In this document: piece after piece, positions 26,168 through 27,548 of the stretch
Position numbering within the stretch: position 1 is the first letter of the stretch
Layout of the letters: each line of letters starts with the position of its first letter
Source of the DNA: an uncultured bacterium
Lineage (GTDB): Bacteria; Bacteroidota; Bacteroidia; Sphingobacteriales; Sphingobacteriaceae
Assembly (NCBI GenBank): GCA_903958995.1
Contig: CAJBVG010000116.1
Coordinates: 1 to 27,548 of the forward strand
Reading direction: 5' to 3'
DNA length: 27,548 nt
The notes under the pieces: generated by a model
Seen by the model: only the letters and a program-made list of their open reading frames with translations
What the model was told of the DNA's origin: nothing
Database searches by the model: none
Position numbers and translations under genes: made by a program

Positions 26168-27208
26168 CTATTTTTGATTGATGGCTAACTGCCCACAAGC
26201 AGCGTCAATGTCCTTACCTCTACTTCTTCGGATATTTACAATCACGTGATGTTTTTGTAAATGATTAGCAAAGGCTTGTACTTTATCATCTTCGGCGTTT
26301 AAAAAATCTGCCATAGAAATCGGATTATACTCGATGATATTTACCTTACATGGAATATTATGACAAAATTTAACAAGCTCACGAGCATCTTCTATGCCAT
26401 CGTTAAACCCATTAAATATAATGTATTCAAAGGTTACAGGGTTTTCTGTTTTTTCGTAATAGTACTTCAATGCTTCTGCTAATGCTTCTAGAGAATTGCT
26501 TTCATTGATTGGCATGATTTCATTTCGTTTCGCATCATTCGCAGCATGAAGTGAGATGGCTAGATTAAATTTCACCTCATCATCACCTAGCTTTTTAATC
26601 ATTTTTGCTATTCCGGCGGTAGAAACTGTAATCCTTTTATATGACATATTCAGTCCATCTTCGGCTGTAATTCTATCGATCGATTTTAAAACATTGGCAT
26701 AATTCAATAAGGGCTCACCCATACCCATGTAAACGATATTAGTAAGTGGAATATTGAAATTGTCTTTTGCTTGTTTATCAAGTAATACCACTTGATCGTA
26801 AATTTCATCGGCGTTAAGGTTCCTTTTACGATCCATGTAACCAGTTGCACAAAATTTACAGGTTAAGCTACACCCCACTTGTGAAGAAACACATGCCGTT
26901 TGACGTTCTAAGGTTGGTATCAAAACGCCCTCTACTATATTTTCATCGTATAATTGAAAGGCACTTTTAATGGTACCATCATTACTTTTCTGAGATTTTA
27001 AGATGCTAACAGCGTTGATTGCAAAATTCTCCTCTAGCTTTTTACGTAAGTCTTTAGAAAGATTCGTCATCTCTTCAAATTGAATAGCAGACTTCATCCA
27101 TAACCATTCATACACCTGTTTTGCACGAAAAGCCTTCTCTCCCATCTCAACAAATGCCGTTTTCAGCTCTTCAAATGTTAATGCACGTATGTCTTTCTTA
27201 GTTTCCAT
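26168..27208 (-). CDS. rlmN: 23S rRNA (adenine-2503-C2)-methyltransferase
   Basis: RlmN is a radical SAM enzyme that methylates C2 of A2503 in 23S rRNA (and A37 of some tRNAs), using two cysteines. The 346-residue product has the CxxxCxxC cluster at Cys113, Cys117 and Cys120 (CSLTCKFC), GMGEPL for SAM binding, and the C-terminal catalytic cysteine Cys338 in DIDAACGQ. The VEGVLIP motif is also present. Length is normal. It has a -7 box directly upstream and appears to be the first gene of a short minus-strand unit with the comF-like gene. Confidence 0.97.
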   Translation of the reverse strand: METKKDIRALTFEELKTAFVEMGEKAFRAKQVYEWLWMKSAIQFEEMTNLSKDLRKKLEENFAINAVSILKSQKSNDGTIKSAFQLYDENIVEGVLIPTLERQTACVSSQVGCSLTCKFCATGYMDRKRNLNADEIYDQVVLLDKQAKDNFNIPLTNIVYMGMGEPLLNYANVLKSIDRITAEDGLNMSYKRITVSTAGIAKMIKKLGDDEVKFNLAISLHAANDAKRNEIMPINESNSLEALAEALKYYYEKTENPVTFEYIIFNGFNDGIEDARELVKFCHNIPCKVNIIEYNPISMADFLNAEDDKVQAFANHLQKHHVIVNIRRSRGKDIDAACGQLAINQK

Positions 27209-27212
27209 TGGT

Positions 27213-27220
27213 CAAAGATA
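27213..27220 (-). promoter_or_regulatory. -7 box next to the rlmN start
   Basis: Minus strand TATCTTTG is a full match to TAnnTTTG and lies only 4 bases before the rlmN ATG. If used, the mRNA would begin within about one base of the ATG. Confidence 0.35.
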
Positions 27221-27242
27221 CGAGTAAATGTGCAAATGCGAA

Positions 27243-27260
27243 TCCCGATAGCTATCGGGA
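27243..27260. repeat. Perfect 18-bp palindrome, copy 1
   Basis: TCCCGATAGCTATCGGGA is its own reverse complement. An identical copy lies at 27347-27364. Confidence 0.9.
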
Positions 27261-27275
27261 GCGTAAATTGAGTTC

Positions 27276-27315
27276 GTCGAAGCGCCCTTCGGCTCCGCTC
27301 AGGGACCGCTTCGAC
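27276..27315. repeat. Long hairpin between the two palindrome copies
   Basis: GTCGAAGCG (27276-27284) pairs with CGCTTCGAC (27307-27315). After a 2-base bulge, CCCT (27285-27288) pairs with AGGG (27301-27304) around a 12-base loop. Confidence 0.8.
27292..27307. repeat. GCTCCGYTCRGGGACC motif, copy 1
   Basis: GCTCCGCTCAGGGACC is repeated at 27440-27455 as GCTCCGTTCGGGGACC, with 14 of 16 bases identical. Confidence 0.7.
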
Positions 27316-27346
27316 ATATAAAATTTATCAGACGACCAAAGCCCTC

Positions 27347-27364
27347 TCCCGATAGCTATCGGGA
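27347..27364. repeat. Perfect 18-bp palindrome, copy 2
   Basis: Identical to the copy at 27243-27260; the two are 104 bases apart start to start. Confidence 0.9.
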
Positions 27365-27377
27365 TGCGCTAATTCAT

Positions 27378-27431
27378 TTCATCTGACTAGGGATGCCCCT
27401 CAACTTCATCTGACTAGTCAGGCCCCTCAAC
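27378..27431. repeat. Two tandem 27-bp units
   Basis: Units at 27378-27404 and 27405-27431 both begin TTCATCTGACTAG and end CCCCTCAAC. They differ only in the five central bases (GGATG versus TCAGG). The second unit creates a 12-bp palindrome CTGACTAGTCAG at 27410-27421. Confidence 0.85.
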
Positions 27432-27439
27432 TACGCTAC

Positions 27440-27455
27440 GCTCCGTTCGGGGACC
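27440..27455. repeat. GCTCCGYTCRGGGACC motif, copy 2
   Basis: Second copy of the motif at 27292-27307, following the tandem duplication. Confidence 0.7.
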
Positions 27456-27477
27456 AGTTTTTCGCTTCGCTACTAGT

Positions 27478-27520
27478 AAGAAAAGGAGAAGTTGAGCGAA
27501 GCTCAACTTCTCCTTTTCTT
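27478..27520. terminator. Very strong hairpin terminator near the right end
   Basis: A perfect 20-bp stem (27478-27497 with 27501-27520) closes a GAA loop. A T-rich run follows on the plus strand and the stem itself ends in TTTTCTT on the minus strand. No plus-strand gene precedes it in the window, so it may serve a minus-strand gene coming from beyond the right end. Confidence 0.75.
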
Positions 27521-27548
27521 TTTCTCTCTTTTTTACGAGTGGAGTGAA

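Larger units (their letters stand above)
27209..27548. other. Gene-free right end, palindrome-rich intergenic patch
   Basis: No ORF of credible length is seen in the last 340 bases. The region holds two identical palindromes, a long hairpin, a 27-bp tandem duplication, a repeated GCTCCG motif and a very strong hairpin with T-runs. It is noticeably more GC-rich and repetitive than other gaps here. Confidence 0.8.

Noticed and set aside
27243..27520. Insertion sequence or mobile-element end
   Set aside because: The palindromes have no transposase gene between or beside them in the window and no target-site duplication is visible.
1..27548. tRNA, rRNA or riboswitch genes
   Set aside because: I saw no tRNA cloverleaf, rRNA conserved block or known riboswitch core in any gap.

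Overview
The window looks like a chromosomal segment of a low-GC member of the phylum Bacteroidota. Three things point there: two very large secreted proteins with C-terminal type IX secretion (T9SS) sorting domains, Bacteroidota-type -7 promoter boxes (TAnnTTTG), and typical families such as a DUF4292 lipoprotein, a LysM lytic transglycosylase and a TonB C-terminal protein. I cannot name the genus; a Chitinophagales/Sphingobacteriales-like or flavobacterial lineage is a guess. I see no tRNA, rRNA, CRISPR array, transposase or phage gene.

Positions 1-1175 hold the N-terminal half of a malic enzyme on the minus strand, cut by the window edge. From 14997 down to 1366 there is a long minus-strand block of 13 genes. 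In transcription order these are: a sugar-phosphate nucleotidyltransferase, a TonB C-terminal protein, a nitronate-monooxygenase-like flavoprotein, acylphosphatase, a polysaccharide flippase (TTG start), dUTPase, a second nucleotidyltransferase paralogue, a TPR protein, a DUF4292 lipoprotein, an EnvC-like coiled-coil protein with a dead LytM domain (TTG start), TatA, GatA (TTG start), and a lytic transglycosylase with four LysM domains. Short gaps and overlaps suggest several coupled sub-operons. The theme is envelope construction (activated sugars, a flippase, peptidoglycan remodelling, lipoprotein or protein export) mixed with housekeeping genes.

glyA lies divergently at 15088-16362 and ends in a clear hairpin terminator. 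A beta-helix lipoprotein (16476-17879, minus) is divergent from two T9SS cargo proteins on the plus strand: 980 aa (17946-20888) and 1412 aa (21101-25339). A strong bidirectional terminator separates these from minus-strand comF-like and rlmN genes. The right end (27209-27548) has no gene. It is a patch of palindromes, a 27-bp tandem duplication and a 20-bp stem terminator.

The signals not explained by gene calls are mainly in the DNA between genes. Short tandem repeats with a 7-8 bp unit occur in three different gaps: beside a -7 box, forming a 5' leader, and in a 3' UTR. The right-end palindrome patch resembles a dispersed repeat family. A seven-G run sits in the start of the larger T9SS gene. 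At protein level the notable points are the loss of all catalytic histidines in the EnvC-like protein, an internally duplicated module in the 980-aa secreted protein, and a possible LolB-like role for the DUF4292 lipoprotein. I did not find a convincing new defence or mobile system.
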